Source of the DNA: DASPKT01 sp035627915
Lineage (GTDB): Bacteria; Pseudomonadota; Alphaproteobacteria; Azospirillales; Azospirillaceae
Reading direction: 5' to 3'
DNA length: 51,376 nt
Assembly (NCBI GenBank): GCA_035627915.1
Contig: DASPKT010000448.1
Span: 1 to 51,376 of the forward strand
This document shows positions 16,455-25,149 of this stretch, one piece after another. Position numbers and translations under genes: made by a program. Within the stretch, counting starts at the first letter, position 1. The number at the start of each line of letters is the position of its first letter. The notes under the pieces are model-generated. The model did not search any database. It saw only the letters and a program-made list of their open reading frames with translations, and was not told the origin of the DNA.

Positions 16455-17957
16455 ATGAGCGGTGACAGCCACGCGCTCCACCTGGTGGACGCCGACGACG
16501 ACGTTGCCATCGCCACCCGCGCCATCGCGGCCGGTGAGGAGATCGCGGTCGCCGGGCGCGCCCTGCGGGCGGCGCAGGACATCCCGGCCGGCCACAAGAT
16601 GGCGCTGCGCGCCGTGCCCAGGGGGGCGGAGGTGCGCAAGTACGGCTTTCCCATCGGCGTCGCCGCCGCGGACATCGCGGAGGGCGCGCACGTCCACAGC
16701 CACAACCTCTCCACCGGCCTGTCGGGCACGCTGGAGTACGCCTACACGCCGACGCCGGCCGCGGAAGCCCGGCCGGACGCGCCGCAGCCCTCCTTCATGG
16801 GCTACCGCCGCGCCGACGGCCGGGTCGGCACCCGCAACGAGATCTGGATCATCTGCACCGTCGGCTGCGTCGGCCGAACGGCGGAGCGCATCGCCACGCT
16901 GGCGGACGCGCGGTTCCGCGGCCGGGTGGACGGGGTGCACGCCTTCCCGCATCCCTTCGGCTGCTCCCAACTGGGCGACGACCTCTCGCGCACCCGCAAC
17001 CTGCTGGCCGCGCTGGCCGGCCATCCCAACGCCGGCGGCGTGCTGGTGCTGGGCCTGGGCTGCGAGAACAACCAGCTGGACCGCATGCTGGCGGAGGCGG
17101 GCCCGCTCGACCCCGCCCGCCTGCGCGCCTTCAGCGCCCAGGCGGCGGCCGACGAGATCGAGGAGGGGCTGGCGGCGGTGGAGGCGCTGGTCGCCGTGGC
17201 GGAGCACGACCGGCGGGAGCCCTGCCCGCTGTCCGACCTGGTCGTCGGGCTGAAGTGCGGCGGCTCCGACGGGTTCAGCGGCCTCACCGCCAACCCGCTG
17301 GTCGGCCGCATCGCCGACCGGGTGGCGGCGGCCGGCGGCACGCCCGTCCTGACCGAGATTCCCGAGGTGTTCGGGGCGGAGCGGCTGCTGATGGACCGCG
17401 CGGTGGACGCGGGCGTGTTCGGGCAGGTCGTGGACCTTGTGAACGGCTTCAAGCGCTACTTCCTGGACCACGGCCAGCCGGTCTACGAGAACCCGTCGCC
17501 CGGCAACGTCGCCGGCGGCATCACCACGCTGGAGGAGAAGTCGCTGGGCGCCGTGCAGAAGGGCGGCAGGGCGCCGGTCGCCCAGGTGCTGCCCTACGGC
17601 GCCCGGGCGGAGCGGCGGCCGGGACTGGCGCTGCTGGAGGCGCCGGGCAACGACGGCGTCTCCTCCACCGCGCTGGCGGCGGCGGGGGCGACGGTGATCC
17701 TGTTCACCACCGGGCGCGGCACGCCGCTGGGCTTCCCCGTCCCGACGCTGAAGATCGCCTCCAACTCCGACCTCGCCCGGCGCAAGCCCGGCTGGATCGA
17801 CTTCGACGCCGGCCGGGTGCTGTCCGGCACCGGCATGGAGGAGGCGGCCGACCGGCTGCTGGAGCTGGTGCTGGCCACCGCGTCCGGCGCGCCCGCTCGC
17901 AACGAGGTCAACGGACAGCGCGAGATCGCCATCTGGAAGGACGGGGTGACCCTGTGA
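16455..17957 (+). CDS. uxaA: altronate dehydratase, full length with N-terminal SAF domain
   Basis: The 500-residue protein has an N-terminal SAF domain (about 10-95: KMALRAVPRGAEVRKYGFPI). The GD_AH dehydratase body contains GRVGTRNEIWIICTVGC, FPHPFGCSQLGDD, GLGCENNQ and LKCGGSDGFSGLTANP. Conserved Cys residues fit iron binding. It converts D-altronate to KDG. The ATG at 16455 follows AAGGAG; the longer in-frame ORF overlaps kdgK and is not used. The next gene overlaps its stop by four bases (GTGA), implying translational coupling. Confidence 0.92.
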   Translation: MSGDSHALHLVDADDDVAIATRAIAAGEEIAVAGRALRAAQDIPAGHKMALRAVPRGAEVRKYGFPIGVAAADIAEGAHVHSHNLSTGLSGTLEYAYTPTPAAEARPDAPQPSFMGYRRADGRVGTRNEIWIICTVGCVGRTAERIATLADARFRGRVDGVHAFPHPFGCSQLGDDLSRTRNLLAALAGHPNAGGVLVLGLGCENNQLDRMLAEAGPLDPARLRAFSAQAAADEIEEGLAAVEALVAVAEHDRREPCPLSDLVVGLKCGGSDGFSGLTANPLVGRIADRVAAAGGTPVLTEIPEVFGAERLLMDRAVDAGVFGQVVDLVNGFKRYFLDHGQPVYENPSPGNVAGGITTLEEKSLGAVQKGGRAPVAQVLPYGARAERRPGLALLEAPGNDGVSSTALAAAGATVILFTTGRGTPLGFPVPTLKIASNSDLARRKPGWIDFDAGRVLSGTGMEEAADRLLELVLATASGAPARNEVNGQREIAIWKDGVTL

Positions 17958-19429
17958 CCGACACGACCCGGACGCTCGCCGACGCCACGCTGCCGCTGCT
18001 GAAAGCGGGCGTGGCGCGCCCCCGCTACGACCGCCGCGCCGCCGGCATCGGCGTGGTGCATTTCGGCCCCGGCGCCTTCCACCGCGCCCACCAGGCCTAT
18101 TATTTCGACGAGCTGCTGAACCGCGGCGGCGGCGACTGGGCCGTCTCCGCCGTATCGCTGCGCAGCGGCGGCGTCACCGACGCGCTGGCGCCGCAGGACG
18201 GGCTCTACACCCTGGCGGAGCTGGACGAGCGTGTATCCTTCCGCGTCGTCGGCGCGCTGACGGAGCTGCTGTCGGCCTCGCGCTCGCCGGAGGCGGTGCT
18301 GTCCCGCCTCGCCCACCCCGCCACCCGGGTCGTCACCATGACGGTGACGGAGAAGGGCTACTGCCTGGGGGCGGACGGCGAGCTGGACCTGTCCCACCCC
18401 GACGTGGCGCTGGACCTGGAGCGGCCCTACGCCCCGGTCAGCGTGCCCGGCTGCCTGGTGGAGGCGCTGAAGCGCCGCCGCGCCGCCGGCCTGCGCCCCT
18501 TCACCGCGATCAGCTGCGACAACCTGGTGGACAACGGCCGCAAGCTGGGTGCTGCCGTGGTGGCGCTGGCGCGCGAGAGCGACCCCGACCTCGCCCGCTG
18601 GATCGAGGCGGAGGGCGCCTTCCCCTCCACCATGGTGGACAGTATCACCCCTGCTACCGACGACCCGCTGCGCGCCCGCGTGGCGGAGGCGACCGGCCTG
18701 TCCGACGCCTGGCCGATCCAGCGCGAGAGCTTCACCCAGTGGGTGGTGGAGGACCGCTTCGCCGATGTGCGCCCGGCCCTGGACGAGGTCGGGGTGACCT
18801 TCACCTCGGACGTGCGCGCCTTCGACCGGGCCAAGCTGCGGCTGCTGAACGGCCCCCACTCCAGCCTCGCCTACCTGGGCTCGCTGATGGGGCTGGAGAC
18901 GGTGCGCCAGGCGATGGAGGAGCCGGCGCTGGCCGGCTTCGTCGAGCGGCTGGTGCGGGACGACATCCTGCCGACGGTGACGGCCCCGGCGGGCTTCGCC
19001 CTCGGCACTTACGTCGCCGACATCCTGCGCCGCTTCCGCAACCCCGCCATCCGCCACCTGCTGTCGCAGATCGCCTGGGACGGTTCGCAGAAGCTGCCCT
19101 TCCGCCTGATGGGCACGGTCGCCGACGCGCTGGCCGCCGGCCGCCCGGTGGACCGGCTGTGCCTGCCGCTGGCCGCCTGGATGCACTTCGTCCGCCGCGC
19201 CGCCGCGGAAGGCAGGCCGATCACCGACCCGATGGCGGACAGGCTGCTGGGGATCGGCCGGGCCTGCGGCGGCGCGCCGTCGTCCGACGTGGCGCGCTTC
19301 CTGGACCTCGGCACCGTCTTCCCCGCCGCCACCGCCGCCGCCCCCCGCTTCCGCGACGCGCTCACCGCCGCCTACGCCGCCCTGGGCACCGGCTCCCCCG
19401 CGGACGTGCGGCGCGCGCTGGGGGGTTGA
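17954..19429 (+). CDS. uxuB: mannitol dehydrogenase-family hexuronate reductase (UxuB type)
   Basis: The 491-residue long-chain dehydrogenase starts at GTG, overlapping uxaA by four bases. IGVVHFGPGAFHRAHQ (32-47) and the catalytic K-x4-N-x2-H motif (Lys294, Asn299, His302) place it in the polyol-specific family with fructuronate reductase UxuB and mannitol 2-dehydrogenase. By motif it is UxuB-like, not classical UxaB. It sits directly behind altronate dehydratase, and no mannonate dehydratase gene (uxuA) is in the window. It may therefore reduce tagaturonate to altronate here. Family certain; substrate inferred. Confidence 0.85.
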   Translation: MTDTTRTLADATLPLLKAGVARPRYDRRAAGIGVVHFGPGAFHRAHQAYYFDELLNRGGGDWAVSAVSLRSGGVTDALAPQDGLYTLAELDERVSFRVVGALTELLSASRSPEAVLSRLAHPATRVVTMTVTEKGYCLGADGELDLSHPDVALDLERPYAPVSVPGCLVEALKRRRAAGLRPFTAISCDNLVDNGRKLGAAVVALARESDPDLARWIEAEGAFPSTMVDSITPATDDPLRARVAEATGLSDAWPIQRESFTQWVVEDRFADVRPALDEVGVTFTSDVRAFDRAKLRLLNGPHSSLAYLGSLMGLETVRQAMEEPALAGFVERLVRDDILPTVTAPAGFALGTYVADILRRFRNPAIRHLLSQIAWDGSQKLPFRLMGTVADALAAGRPVDRLCLPLAAWMHFVRRAAAEGRPITDPMADRLLGIGRACGGAPSSDVARFLDLGTVFPAATAAAPRFRDALTAAYAALGTGSPADVRRALGG

Positions 19430-19480
19430 AGGGGGCTGCACCGGGCGGTGGTCCAGGCACTCCGCCACTCCCACCCTCCA

Positions 19481-19623
19481 CCGTCACCCCCGCGGAGGCG
19501 GGGGTCCAGGTATTCAGCCCGCTATCCGGCTTGGGGAGGGGCGCCTGCGGTAACGTGAGCGCCCTTTAACGCGGCGACATAGCACGCTGAATGCCTGGAT
19601 GCCCGCCTCCGCGGGCATGACGG
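19481..19623. repeat. dispersed palindromic element, copy 2 (long-spacer form)
   Basis: Arms 19481-19518 and 19586-19623 are inverted copies. The left starts CCGTCACCCCCGCGGAGG and the right ends CCTCCGCGGGCATGACGG. They flank a 67-base spacer. The outer GTCA/TGAC ends match copies 1, 3 and 4, but the stem bases differ by compensatory changes. It fills most of the gap between uxuB and the converging histidine kinase gene. Confidence 0.8.
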
Positions 19624-19697
19624 GAAAAGGCAAGGGCATGACGGTCTGGGATGCTGGACCCTGCCGGTCCCCCCCGCACCAAGGCCCGCATCCGGCC

Positions 19698-21716
19698 CTA
19701 GGACGCCGTCACGTCCGTCTCGTCCGCGTCCTCCCGGGCCGGGCGTTCCTCCACCAGGCGGGTGGCGGGCAGCAGGAGGGTGACGGTGGTGCCCTCGCCC
19801 AGGCGGCTGCGGATCTCCATGCGGCCGCCGTGCAGCTCGGCCAGGGAGCGGGTGACGTAGAGGCCCATGCCGGTGCCCTCGTGGGTGCGGGTCAGCACGT
19901 TGGCGATCTGGGTGAAGGGCTGCGCCAGCTGGGGGATTTTCTCCTCGGCGATGCCGATGCCGTCGTCGGCGACGGCCAGCGCCAGCCAGCCGCCGCCGCG
20001 GCGCGCCGACAGGGCAACGCGGCCGCCGGCGGGGGTGAACTTGACCGCGTTGCCGACCAGGTTCAGCAGCATCTGGCGCAGCGCGCGGCGGTCGGCGTGC
20101 AGGCGGGGCAGCGCCTCCTCGACGGTGGCCTCGATCGCCAGGCCCTGGGCCTGGCCGCTGGCCTGGAACACCCGCGCCACCTCCGCCACCAGGTCGGGGA
20201 CGGCGAAGACGCTCTCGCGCAGCTCCATCCGCCCGGCCTCGATGCGGGCCATGTCGAGCAGGCCGTTGATGAGGTCCAGCAGGTGCTCGCCGCTGCGGTG
20301 GATGTCGCCGGCGAACTCCGCCGCCCGCTCCTGCGCCCAGGGCTCCGGCTTCTGGATCAGCTCGCTGAAGCCCAAGATGGCGTTCAGCGGCGTGCGCAGC
20401 TCGTGGCTCATGCTGGCGAGGAAGGCGGACTTGGCGCGGCTGGCGGCCTCCGCCGCCTCCACCGCCTGGCGCAGGGTCCGCTCGGTGCGCTCGCGCGCGC
20501 TGACGTCGCGCAGCACGGCGGTGAACAGCCGGCCACCGGCCGCCTCCACCACGCTGACCGCCGCCTCCAGGGTGAGGTCGGTCCCGTCGGCGCCGCGCAC
20601 GGTGAAGAGCGGCGGCGCCTCGCCCGGCCGCTCCGCGAGCGAAGCCAGCGCCGGGCGCACCTCCCCGGCGGCAACCGGCCGCAGCCCGGCGTCGCGGTCG
20701 AGCGAACGGCCCACCAGCTCCGCCTCCGCCCGGCCCAGCAGGCGGCCGGCGGCGGCGTTGGCGCGCAGGATGGCGCCGTCGGCGCCGAACACCAGGATGG
20801 CGTCGGCCGCCCCGTCCAGGATGGCGGCGATCTGCCGGTCCTGCTCGCGCATGCGCCGCTGCGCCCGGTCCCAGACGGCGACGACGCGCCCGACCAGCAG
20901 CAGCACCGGCAGCGCCACCAGGAAGACGCCGGTCAGCAGGAAGCGCGCGAGGTCCGAGCCGGGGCGGTGCGGGACCCAGCCCAGCGTGCCCGCCGCCCCG
21001 CCGTCCGGCGACTGCACCGGCAGCGCCGCCGCGGCACCCTCCCCCGGCCGCAGCCAGTGCAGGTCGGGCAGGCCGAAGCGGCCGGAGATGGCTTCCAGCA
21101 GGCCCCTGTCGATGGCGCGGGTCACCAGCAGCACGCCCCGGGTCGGCGGCCTGATCTCGGGGTTGTAGTGGGTGAAGGCGCTGGCGACCGCGAAGTGGGG
21201 CACGCCGCCGATGTCGACGATGGCGCTGGCCGGCACCGACTGGTCGGGCGGCGCGCGGCGTGCCGCGGCTGCAAGACGCGTTGCCGCCGGCCCGACATGG
21301 GCGAGCGCGTCCTCCCGCCGCTTTTCCCGGCCGACGGCCGCCAGCAGCGTGCGGTCGGAATCGTCCAGGATGAAGACTGACGTCAGGTCCTCCGTCTCCG
21401 GCAGCGCCACGCCGAAGGCCGACCATACCCAGGCCTGGTCCCAGGCGACGAAGGTGCGGTCCACCGCCTCGCCCCACCAGCTGTAGCTGGCGGCGGTGGA
21501 GGAGAGCGACTTCAGCTCGGCCTGGAGGGCGGAGCGCACGAGCCGCATCTCGTGCTCCAGCGCCACGCGGTTCTGCGACTGCGAGGCGATGAACACCAGC
21601 CCCGCGATCGCGGCCGCGCCCAGGGCCAGGATCAGCCCGGCCGGCACCAGCAGGTCGAAGCGCCCCTGCCCGCCGCCGCGCCGCCGGAGGCGCGCAAGCC
21701 CGTCGAAGAGCCTCAC
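19698..21716 (-). CDS. membrane sensor histidine kinase with CHASE4-like periplasmic domain and PAS
   Basis: The 672-residue kinase has TM1 at about 21-43 and a periplasmic sensor at about 45-255 with the S-Y-S-W-W-G-E-A-V-D pattern seen in CHASE4 domains. TM2 is at about 258-281 and a PAS domain at about 291-410. HisKA has SMSHELRTPLNAILGFSE with phospho-acceptor His438. The ATPase domain shows NLVGNAVKF, DDGIGI and GTGMGLYV. There is no receiver domain and no adjacent regulator gene. It lies 144 bases behind kduD on the same strand, so it may sense a pectin-derived ligand, though it could be an unrelated orphan. Confidence 0.88.
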   Translation of the reverse strand: MRLFDGLARLRRRGGGQGRFDLLVPAGLILALGAAAIAGLVFIASQSQNRVALEHEMRLVRSALQAELKSLSSTAASYSWWGEAVDRTFVAWDQAWVWSAFGVALPETEDLTSVFILDDSDRTLLAAVGREKRREDALAHVGPAATRLAAAARRAPPDQSVPASAIVDIGGVPHFAVASAFTHYNPEIRPPTRGVLLVTRAIDRGLLEAISGRFGLPDLHWLRPGEGAAAALPVQSPDGGAAGTLGWVPHRPGSDLARFLLTGVFLVALPVLLLVGRVVAVWDRAQRRMREQDRQIAAILDGAADAILVFGADGAILRANAAAGRLLGRAEAELVGRSLDRDAGLRPVAAGEVRPALASLAERPGEAPPLFTVRGADGTDLTLEAAVSVVEAAGGRLFTAVLRDVSARERTERTLRQAVEAAEAASRAKSAFLASMSHELRTPLNAILGFSELIQKPEPWAQERAAEFAGDIHRSGEHLLDLINGLLDMARIEAGRMELRESVFAVPDLVAEVARVFQASGQAQGLAIEATVEEALPRLHADRRALRQMLLNLVGNAVKFTPAGGRVALSARRGGGWLALAVADDGIGIAEEKIPQLAQPFTQIANVLTRTHEGTGMGLYVTRSLAELHGGRMEIRSRLGEGTTVTLLLPATRLVEERPAREDADETDVTAS

Positions 21717-21860
21717 CAGCCCGTCCTTTTCCCGTCCGGCCCCGTCGCCGGACCCGATCCCTAACCCGCTGGATTTGATAAATCACTAATTTTCACGGCG
21801 GGGTAGGTCCCCCTCCGCCGCAGGGCCGGCGGTGGGGGACTGCCGGGGCGGATGGACCGG

Positions 21861-22619
21861 TCAGCGCGCCAGCCAGCCGCCGTCGACCGCCAGCACGGTG
21901 CCGTGGACGTAGTCGGAAGCCGCGGAGGAGAGGAACACCGCGGCCCCGCCCAAATCGGCGGGGGTGCCCCAGCGGCCGGCGGGGATGCGGGCCAGGATGT
22001 CGCGGTTGCGCTGCTCGTCCGCGCGCAGCGCCTCGGTGTTGTTGGTGGCGAAGTAGCCGGGGGCGATGGCGTTGACGTTGATGCCCTTGCCCGCCCACTC
22101 GTTCGCCAGCAGCTTGGTCAGCCCCGCCACGCCGCTCTTGCTGGCGGTGTAGGAGGCGACGCGGATGCCGCCCTGGAAGCTCAGCATCGAGGCGATGTTG
22201 ATGATCTTGCCGGGCCGGCCCGCGGGCACCAGTTGCCGGGCGAAGGCCTGGCTCAGGAAGAAGACGGACTTCAGGTTGACGTTCATCACCGCGTCCCAAT
22301 CGCCCTCGCTGAACTCCAGCGCGTCGGCGCGGCGGATGGTGCCGGCGTTGTTGACCAGGATGTCGCCGCGGCCGAAGGCGGCGAAGGCCTTCTCCACCGC
22401 AGGCCCGGCGGCGGACACGTCGCCCAGGTCGGCCGCGACGTGGGCGAAGCGGCGCCCGGCCTCCCGCACGGCCGTCCCCGTCTCCGCGGGGTCGGAGCGG
22501 CCGATGGCGACGATGTCGGCGCCGGCCAGCGCCAGCGACAATGCGATGCCCTGGCCGATGCCGGTGTTGGCGCCGGTGACGAGGGCGACGCGGCCCTCCA
22601 GGCTGAAGGGGTTGCTCAT
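21861..22619 (-). CDS. kduD: 2-keto-3-deoxygluconate 5-dehydrogenase (KduD), SDR family
   Basis: The 252-residue short-chain dehydrogenase has cofactor motif TGANTGIG (15-22), NNAG, Ser144, and Tyr157/Lys161 in YTASKSG. Length and the MSNPFSLEGRVALVTGANTG start are typical of KduD. It reduces 2,5-diketo-3-deoxygluconate (DKII) to KDG with NAD(P)H in the cytosol. It is third in a uxaC-kduI-kduD operon, only 14 bases after kduI, with GAGGAGGG before the ATG. Longer in-frame forms overlap kduI and are not used. Confidence 0.92.
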   Translation of the reverse strand: MSNPFSLEGRVALVTGANTGIGQGIALSLALAGADIVAIGRSDPAETGTAVREAGRRFAHVAADLGDVSAAGPAVEKAFAAFGRGDILVNNAGTIRRADALEFSEGDWDAVMNVNLKSVFFLSQAFARQLVPAGRPGKIINIASMLSFQGGIRVASYTASKSGVAGLTKLLANEWAGKGINVNAIAPGYFATNNTEALRADEQRNRDILARIPAGRWGTPADLGGAAVFLSSAASDYVHGTVLAVDGGWLAR

Positions 22620-22633
22620 GGCTCCGTCCCTCC

Positions 22634-23482
22634 TCAGCGCAGCTGGCAGATGTCGAGGACCTTCATGTCGGTGTAGTCGACGTTCTCGCCGCCCATCGCC
22701 CAGATGAAGGAGTAGTTGGAGGTGCCGGAGCCCATGTGGATCGACCAGGGGGGCGAGACCACGGCCTCGCCGTCGGCGACCACGATGTGGCGCGCCACCT
22801 CGGGCTCGCCCATGAAGTGGAAGACGCGCTGGTCGGCGCCCAGGTCGAAGTAGAAGTACACCTCCGACCGGCGGTCGTGCAGGTGCGGCGGCATGGTGTT
22901 CCAGACGCTGCCCGGCTTCAGCATGGTCAGGCCCAGCAGCAGCTGCGCCGACTTGCAGACGCCCGGGACGATGTACTGGTAGATGGTGCGCTCGTTGGAG
23001 GTCTCCAGCGCCCCGCGCTCCAGCGGCACCGCCTGGTCGATGGAGATCTTCACCGTCTCGAAGCGCGCGTGCGCCGGCGTGCTGGCGAGGTAGAAGCGCG
23101 CCGGGGTCGCGGCGTCCACGCTCTCGAACGTCACCGTCTCGGTGCCCATCGGCACGTAGAGGCCGTCCCGCACGGCCATGTCGTAGGCCTTGCCGTCCAC
23201 CGTGACGCGGCCGGCGCCGGGGCCGACATTGACGATGCCCAGCTCGCGCCGCTCCAGGAACGGCTTGCCGGCAGCCGACGCCGGTTCGGCCTGCTGGGGC
23301 AGCGACAGGGCGCCGTTCACCGGGGCGGCGCCGCCGATCACGAAGCGCTCGTTGTGGGAATAGTTCAGCACCACCTCGCCCGCCGCGAACAGGCCGGTCA
23401 TCAGGTAGCGCTCCCGCAGGTCCTCGTTGCTGGCGCCGGCCATCATGACGGGGTGGGTCGCCTGGTAGGTCTTCTTGAACAT
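22634..23482 (-). CDS. kduI: 5-keto-4-deoxyuronate isomerase
   Basis: The 282-residue cupin-type enzyme begins MFKKTYQATHPVMMAGASNE, ending with the family signature of KduI. It carries the metal-binding HLHDRRSEVYFYFDL segment (His/His/Glu) with a later His (PPWSIHMGSGTSNYSF). It isomerises 4-deoxy-5-ketouronate (DKI), from unsaturated galacturonate, to DKII. GGGAGAGAAACC precedes the ATG. It is the middle gene of uxaC-kduI-kduD and couples pectate lyase products to KDG. Confidence 0.95.
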   Translation of the reverse strand: MFKKTYQATHPVMMAGASNEDLRERYLMTGLFAAGEVVLNYSHNERFVIGGAAPVNGALSLPQQAEPASAAGKPFLERRELGIVNVGPGAGRVTVDGKAYDMAVRDGLYVPMGTETVTFESVDAATPARFYLASTPAHARFETVKISIDQAVPLERGALETSNERTIYQYIVPGVCKSAQLLLGLTMLKPGSVWNTMPPHLHDRRSEVYFYFDLGADQRVFHFMGEPEVARHIVVADGEAVVSPPWSIHMGSGTSNYSFIWAMGGENVDYTDMKVLDICQLR

Positions 23483-23521
23483 GGTTTCTCTCCCGTGGAT
23501 GCGGCCGGTCGGGCCGTCGGT

Positions 23522-24979
23522 TCAGGCTGAAAGCTTCAGGGCGCCGCCGGAGCCCTTCAGGGTCCCGTCCAGCTTGTAGGCGCGCTTCGGCAGGGCGTAG
23601 GCGAGGTCGGAGGCGACCTGCTGCGCGTCCTCCTCGTCCAGCCGGTGCTCCGCCACCAGCCGCGCCAGGAAGGCGCAGTCGACGCGGCGCGCCACGTCGT
23701 GGCGGGCGGGGATGGACAGGAAGGCGCGGGTGTCGTCGTTGAAGCCGACCGTGTTGTAGAAGCCGGCCGTCTCCGTCGTCATCTCGCGGAACCGGCGCAT
23801 GCCCTCCGGGCTGTCGTGGAACCACCAGGCCGGGCCCAGCCGCAGGCAGGGATAGTGCCCGGCCAGCGGTGCCAGCTCGCGGGCATACGTGCTCTCATCG
23901 AGGGTGAACAGGATGACGGTCAGGTCGCGCTCGTTGCCGAAGCGGTCCAGCAGCGGCTTCAGGGCCCGCACATACTCGGTCCGGCTCGGCACGTCGGCGC
24001 CCTTGTCGCGGCCGTAGGCGTCGAAGACCTTGCGGTTGTGGTTGCGGAAGGCGCCCGGGTGGATCTGCATTACCATCCCGTCCTCCAGGCTCATCGCCGC
24101 CATCTCGGTCAGCACCTGGGCCCGGAACAGCTCGGCCTCCTCAGGCGTCACGCCGCCCTTCACCACCCGGGCGAACAGCGCCTCTGCCTCCGCCCTGGAG
24201 AGGTCGGCGGTGGCGGCGGTGGGGTGGCCGTGGTCGGTGGAGGTGGCGCCGGCCTTCAGGAAGTCCTGGCGGCGCCGGCGGTGGGCGTTCAGGTAGCCGG
24301 TCCAGCCGTGGACGTCCTCGCCCGTGATCTCGCCGAAGCGGCGCAGCGCGTCCGCGAACGCCTCGTGCTCGGGATCGACGACCGGGTCGGGGCGGTAGGC
24401 GGTGACCACCCGGCCCTTCCAGCCGCTCTCCCGGATTGCCTCGTGGTGGGCCAGCGTGTCGACGGGGGATTCGGTCGTCGCCAGCAGCTCGATGTTGAAG
24501 CGGTCGAACAGGGCCCGCGGGCGGAAGGCGGGCGTCGCCAGCTTTTCGTTGATGGCATCGAAGTAGAGGTCGGCCGTCGCCGCCTCCAGCTGCACCTCCA
24601 TGCCGAAGACGGTGGCGAACACGTGGTTCAGCCACAGCGCGGAGGGCGTGCCGTGGAACAGGTGGAAGTTGCGGGCGAAGAGCCGCCAGGCCTGCCGCGG
24701 GTCGGCGCCCGACGGGCCGGCCTTGCCGGGCACCCCCAGCGCCTCCAGCGGCACGCCCTGGCTGTAGAGCATGCGGTAGAGGTAGTGGTCCGGCGCCAGG
24801 AACAGGTCGGTCGCGTTGGGGAACGCCCCGTCGCGGGCGAACCAGGACGGGTCGGTGTGGCCGTGCGGGCTGATGATCGGGAGGTCGCGCACCGTCCGGT
24901 ACAGCCGCCGGGCGATGGCGCGGACGGTGGGATCGGCCGGGAACAGCCGGTCCTCGTGCAGCTGAAGCGTCTTGGGCAT
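23522..24979 (-). CDS. uxaC: uronate isomerase (glucuronate/galacturonate isomerase)
   Basis: The 485-residue amidohydrolase-fold protein opens MPKTLQLHEDRLFPADPTVR, with the metal-binding H-G-H at 39-41 in ISPHGHTDPSWF. It also has the conserved NHVFATVFGM, TTESPVDTL and GFNDDTRAFLSIPARHDVARR segments of UxaC. It isomerises D-galacturonate to D-tagaturonate (or glucuronate to fructuronate). The ATG at 24979 follows AGGAGAGG; the longer ORF runs into the operator. It is the first gene of uxaC-kduI-kduD. Confidence 0.95.
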   Translation of the reverse strand: MPKTLQLHEDRLFPADPTVRAIARRLYRTVRDLPIISPHGHTDPSWFARDGAFPNATDLFLAPDHYLYRMLYSQGVPLEALGVPGKAGPSGADPRQAWRLFARNFHLFHGTPSALWLNHVFATVFGMEVQLEAATADLYFDAINEKLATPAFRPRALFDRFNIELLATTESPVDTLAHHEAIRESGWKGRVVTAYRPDPVVDPEHEAFADALRRFGEITGEDVHGWTGYLNAHRRRRQDFLKAGATSTDHGHPTAATADLSRAEAEALFARVVKGGVTPEEAELFRAQVLTEMAAMSLEDGMVMQIHPGAFRNHNRKVFDAYGRDKGADVPSRTEYVRALKPLLDRFGNERDLTVILFTLDESTYARELAPLAGHYPCLRLGPAWWFHDSPEGMRRFREMTTETAGFYNTVGFNDDTRAFLSIPARHDVARRVDCAFLARLVAEHRLDEEDAQQVASDLAYALPKRAYKLDGTLKGSGGALKLSA

Positions 24980-25050
24980 CTGGGAACCTCTCCTGGTGCC
25001 GGGCCTCGCCGGGTCGACCGCGTCCAAGGCGCGGGCCGTTCCGAACACAA

Positions 25051-25064
25051 GGTAACCGGTGTCA
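25051..25064 (-). promoter_or_regulatory. LacI-type operator upstream of uxaC-kduI-kduD
   Basis: GGTAACCGGTGTCA is the exact reverse complement of the exuT-like operator at 931. The shared sequence extends to the 18-mer AATGACACCGGTTACCTT. It is 72 bases before uxaC. The 170-base gap also separates the lacI gene stop (25150). Confidence 0.78.
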
Positions 25065-25149
25065 TTCCGGGATACAACAGGAACCGGACGCAAGGCCGCC
25101 CCCGGCGCCCGGAATTTCCGGTCGGCGCCGGGCCGGCAATGCCGCCGGG

